This document shows, piece by piece, positions 62,201-64,000 of a stretch of DNA of 64,000 nucleotides; the first letter of the stretch is position 1, and every line of letters begins with the position of its first letter. The position numbers and the translations under genes were made by a program. The notes below the pieces were generated by a model. That model did not search any database and had not been told where the DNA came from. It worked only from the letters and a program-made list of their open reading frames with translations. Source of the DNA: Streptomyces sp. NRRL S-646 (GTDB lineage Bacteria > Actinomycetota > Actinomycetes > Streptomycetales > Streptomycetaceae); assembly GCF_000720765.1 (NCBI RefSeq), contig NZ_JODC01000005.1:682001-746000 (forward strand), read 5' to 3'.

Positions 62201-63045
62201 TGACGACCACCGACTCGCCCGTCCTGCGCGTCGCGGGCCGCCCGGTCGGCCGCTACGTCACCCGGCCCGAACTGCCGGCCCGGCTCTCCCCGCGCCCCTA
62301 TCTGCACCCCGTCACCACCCTGGCCGGCACGGCGGTCACGGAGCTGAGCCCCGCCGACCACATCCACCACCTCGGCGTCGGTGTCGCGGTTCCCGACGTC
62401 GAGGGGCACAACTTCTGGGGCGGGCGGACCTACGTCCCAGGCCAGGGGCCGACCGAGCTGGACAACCACGGCGCCCAGCGCCACACCTCCTTCCAGCTGC
62501 GCGACCCCGACGGCTTCGTGGAGGAACTGCGCTGGGTGGCATCCGGCGGCGAACTGCTGCGCGAGCGCCGTACGGTCGCCGCCACCGAACTCACGGGCTC
62601 CGCCTGGGCGTTGGACTTCACGTTCTCGCTCACGAACGTCACCGACAGGCCCTTGTCGATCGGCAGTCCGGCCACCAACGGACGCCCCGGCGCGGCCTAC
62701 GGCGGCTTCTTCTGGCGCGCCCGCAAGGAGCACGACACCGCGCACGTCTTCACCGCCGGCCGCGAGGGCGAACCGCAGGTGCACGGAGCCCGCGCCGACT
62801 GGCTCGCCCTCGCGGGCAGCACCTGGACCCTGGTCTTCGCCGGTGCCACGGCCGCCACCCGCTGCGACCCGTGGTTCGTGCGCACTGCCGAGTACCCCGG
62901 CGTGGGCTCGTCCCTGGCGCACACCGAACGGCTCCCGATCCCGCCCGGCGAGACCGTCGTGCGGCGCATCGTCACCGTCGTCGCCGACGGCCGCCTCAGC
63001 CGGAACGAGGCTGCGGCACTGGTCCGGAAGGCGGTGAGCCAGTGA
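62200..63045 (+). CDS. DUF6807 (PmoA-like) protein
   Basis: 281 residues, cytoplasmic. Family traits: YLHPVTTLAGTAVTE, SPADHIHHLGVGVAVP (HxHH), NFWGGRTY, NHGAQRHTSF and GGFFWRARKEH. The family is often mislabelled as methane monooxygenase PmoA; it has no relation to it and its function is unknown, but it keeps company with Gfo/Idh/MocA oxidoreductases. One-base overlap on the 5' side and GTGA overlap with the GH43 gene. Confidence 0.82.
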   Translation: MTTTDSPVLRVAGRPVGRYVTRPELPARLSPRPYLHPVTTLAGTAVTELSPADHIHHLGVGVAVPDVEGHNFWGGRTYVPGQGPTELDNHGAQRHTSFQLRDPDGFVEELRWVASGGELLRERRTVAATELTGSAWALDFTFSLTNVTDRPLSIGSPATNGRPGAAYGGFFWRARKEHDTAHVFTAGREGEPQVHGARADWLALAGSTWTLVFAGATAATRCDPWFVRTAEYPGVGSSLAHTERLPIPPGETVVRRIVTVVADGRLSRNEAAALVRKAVSQ

Positions 63046-64000
63046 CGAACGACGCCAACACGAATCCGGCCGTCGACTCCCATCCGGTTGTCGACACCGG
63101 CTCGGTCGTCGACACCTGCCCCGTCGTCGACATCGGCCCGGTCGTCGACTCGAATCCGGCCGTCGACACCGATCCGGTCGTCGACTCCCATCCGGTTGCC
63201 GACACGGGCCTGGTCGTCCGCACCGACCCGGTCGTCGACTCGAATCCGGTCGTCGACACCGGCCCGGTTGTCCGCACCGACCCGGCCGTCGATTCCCATC
63301 CGGTTGTCCGCACCGGCCCGGTCGTCGACACCGACCCGACCGTCTACACCAACCCGGTCGTCCGCACCGACCCGACGGTCTACACCAACCCGATCCTCAA
63401 CGCCGACTGGTCCGACCCGGACGTCGTCCGCGTAGGCGACGACTTCTACCTCACCGCCTCCAGCTTCGGCCGCGTCCCCGGCCTGCCCCTCCTGCACTCC
63501 CGCGACCTGGTCGACTGGACGCTGGTCGGCCACGCGCTGGAACGCCTCGAACCTGCCGCCGAGTTCAGGACCCCGCGCCACGACTGCGGCGTCTGGGCGC
63601 CTTCGCTGCGCCATCACGACGACCGCTTCTGGATCTTCTGGGGCGACCCCGACCAGGGCATCTTCCAGATCAACGCGCCACAGATACGCGGCCCGTGGAC
63701 CCGCCCGTACCTGGTGAAGGCCGGCAAGGGGCTCATCGACCCCTGCCCCCTGTGGGACGAGGAGACCGGTGAGGCCCATCTCGTCCACGCCTGGGCCAAG
63801 TCCCGCTCCGGCGTCAAGAACCGCCTCACCGGCCACCGTATGCACCCCCACGGCACCGAACTCCTCGACGAGGGCAAGCTGATCGTCGACGGCGACCGCA
63901 TCCCCGGCTGGTTCACCCTCGAAGGCCCCAAGCTCTACCGGCACGACGGCTGGTTCTGGATCCTCGCCCCCGCCGGGGGAGTGGAGACCGGCTGGCAGGG
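63042..64000 (+). CDS. Glycoside hydrolase family 43 protein with N-terminal hexapeptide repeat (3' end outside window)
   Basis: About 319 codons are present; the frame is open at the window end. Residues 8-115 are eighteen hexapeptides of the type NPVVDT. The GH43 domain follows: YTNPILNADWSDPDVVRVGDDFYLTASSF with the general-base Asp, CGVWAPSLRHHDDRFWIFW, LIDPCPLWDEETGEAHLVHAW with the second Asp, and FTLEGPKLYRHDGWFWI with the catalytic Glu. Likely a beta-xylosidase or arabinofuranosidase. No signal peptide, so cytoplasmic. GTG 63042 overlaps the DUF6807 stop. In relatives the protein normally begins just before YTNPIL. Confidence 0.85.
   Translation, partial: MTNDANTNPAVDSHPVVDTGSVVDTCPVVDIGPVVDSNPAVDTDPVVDSHPVADTGLVVRTDPVVDSNPVVDTGPVVRTDPAVDSHPVVRTGPVVDTDPTVYTNPVVRTDPTVYTNPILNADWSDPDVVRVGDDFYLTASSFGRVPGLPLLHSRDLVDWTLVGHALERLEPAAEFRTPRHDCGVWAPSLRHHDDRFWIFWGDPDQGIFQINAPQIRGPWTRPYLVKAGKGLIDPCPLWDEETGEAHLVHAWAKSRSGVKNRLTGHRMHPHGTELLDEGKLIVDGDRIPGWFTLEGPKLYRHDGWFWILAPAGGVETGWQ
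63063..63386 (+). repeat. 18-bp minisatellite (18 units) in the GH43 gene
   Basis: Eighteen contiguous 18-base units, core CCGGTCGTCGACACC after a variable first triplet (aat, cat, ggc, gac). They encode [N/H/G/D]-P-[V/A]-V-[D/R]-[T/S]. Units differ at few positions and alternate in a higher-order pattern. The next unit (63387) is the genuine domain start NPILNA. Confidence 0.95.

Noticed and set aside
62200..63045. Methane monooxygenase subunit PmoA
   Set aside because: The common annotation PmoA is a misnomer for DUF6807; the protein is soluble and lacks the membrane helices and metal sites of the real enzyme.
63063..63386. Possible CRISPR or collagen-like surface repeat
   Set aside because: 18-base contiguous units without spacers; encoded hexapeptides are not Gly-x-y and the protein has no secretion signal.

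Overview
The window is a chromosomal segment of a Streptomyces species. The DNA is very G+C-rich with strong third-position G/C bias, GTG and TTG starts are common, and gene overlaps of the ATGA/GTGA type are frequent. The gene order tkt-tal-zwf, ctaB, ctaA and the suf operon follows the core layout I know from S. coelicolor.

Region by region. 1-5.7 kb: pentose phosphate operon (tkt, tal, zwf, the last cut by the window edge), divergent from heme O synthase ctaB. 5.8-11.2 kb: a small conserved protein, a FluG-like amidohydrolase with degenerate metal ligands, heme A synthase ctaA, a two-gene drug-type ABC exporter and an AAC(3)-like acetyltransferase. 11.3-18 kb: sufR-sufB-sufD-Rieske ferredoxin-sufC-sufS-sufU-sufT for Fe-S cluster assembly, with a probable SufR operator on the start codon and an iron-box-like site upstream. 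18-31.5 kb: an AbfB-domain membrane protein, an SMR pump with its TetR repressor, an HxlR-peroxiredoxin fusion divergent from an MFS pump, dapD, a SigE-type sigma factor with a membrane partner, dapA, an envelope-type module (small acidic protein, Cys-rich protein, holin-like protein, DUF3618) and an ArsR/SRPBCC pair. 31.5-43.8 kb: a secreted nuclease, a conserved orphan, a Tat-secreted PhoX/DUF839 protein behind a PHO-box-like repeat, a HEPN-like protein, GntR with ACC deaminase, a DHA2 pump with TetR, and a double-TerD protein.

43.8-64 kb is a carbohydrate island: a polyol/sugar ABC importer with a Zn-dehydrogenase under a DeoR regulator; uronate dehydrogenase divergent from 5-dehydro-4-deoxyglucarate dehydratase; a GntR regulator with a DapA-family enzyme and an IlvD/Edd dehydratase; a second importer with two permeases; a truncated pectate lyase; a Gfo/Idh/MocA oxidoreductase; a DUF6807 protein; and a GH43 glycosidase. 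Together they suggest oxidative catabolism of pectin/hemicellulose sugars through 2-keto-3-deoxy acids, with 2-oxoglutarate semialdehyde a likely end product for at least one branch.

The most unusual content is structural. Two families of dispersed intergenic repeats recur, and one of them has replaced or extended the 3' ends of two genes. A 30-bp duplication splits an ABC operon. A 200-bp-spaced duplication makes two convergent genes overlap antisense. An IS200/IS605 TnpB remnant sits against a broken pectate lyase. There is an 18-bp minisatellite in front of the GH43 domain, a 36-bp array before dapD and an 11-residue repeat in the DUF3618 protein. No rRNA, tRNA or CRISPR array was seen. 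Function calls come from reading the proteins, not from database searches.
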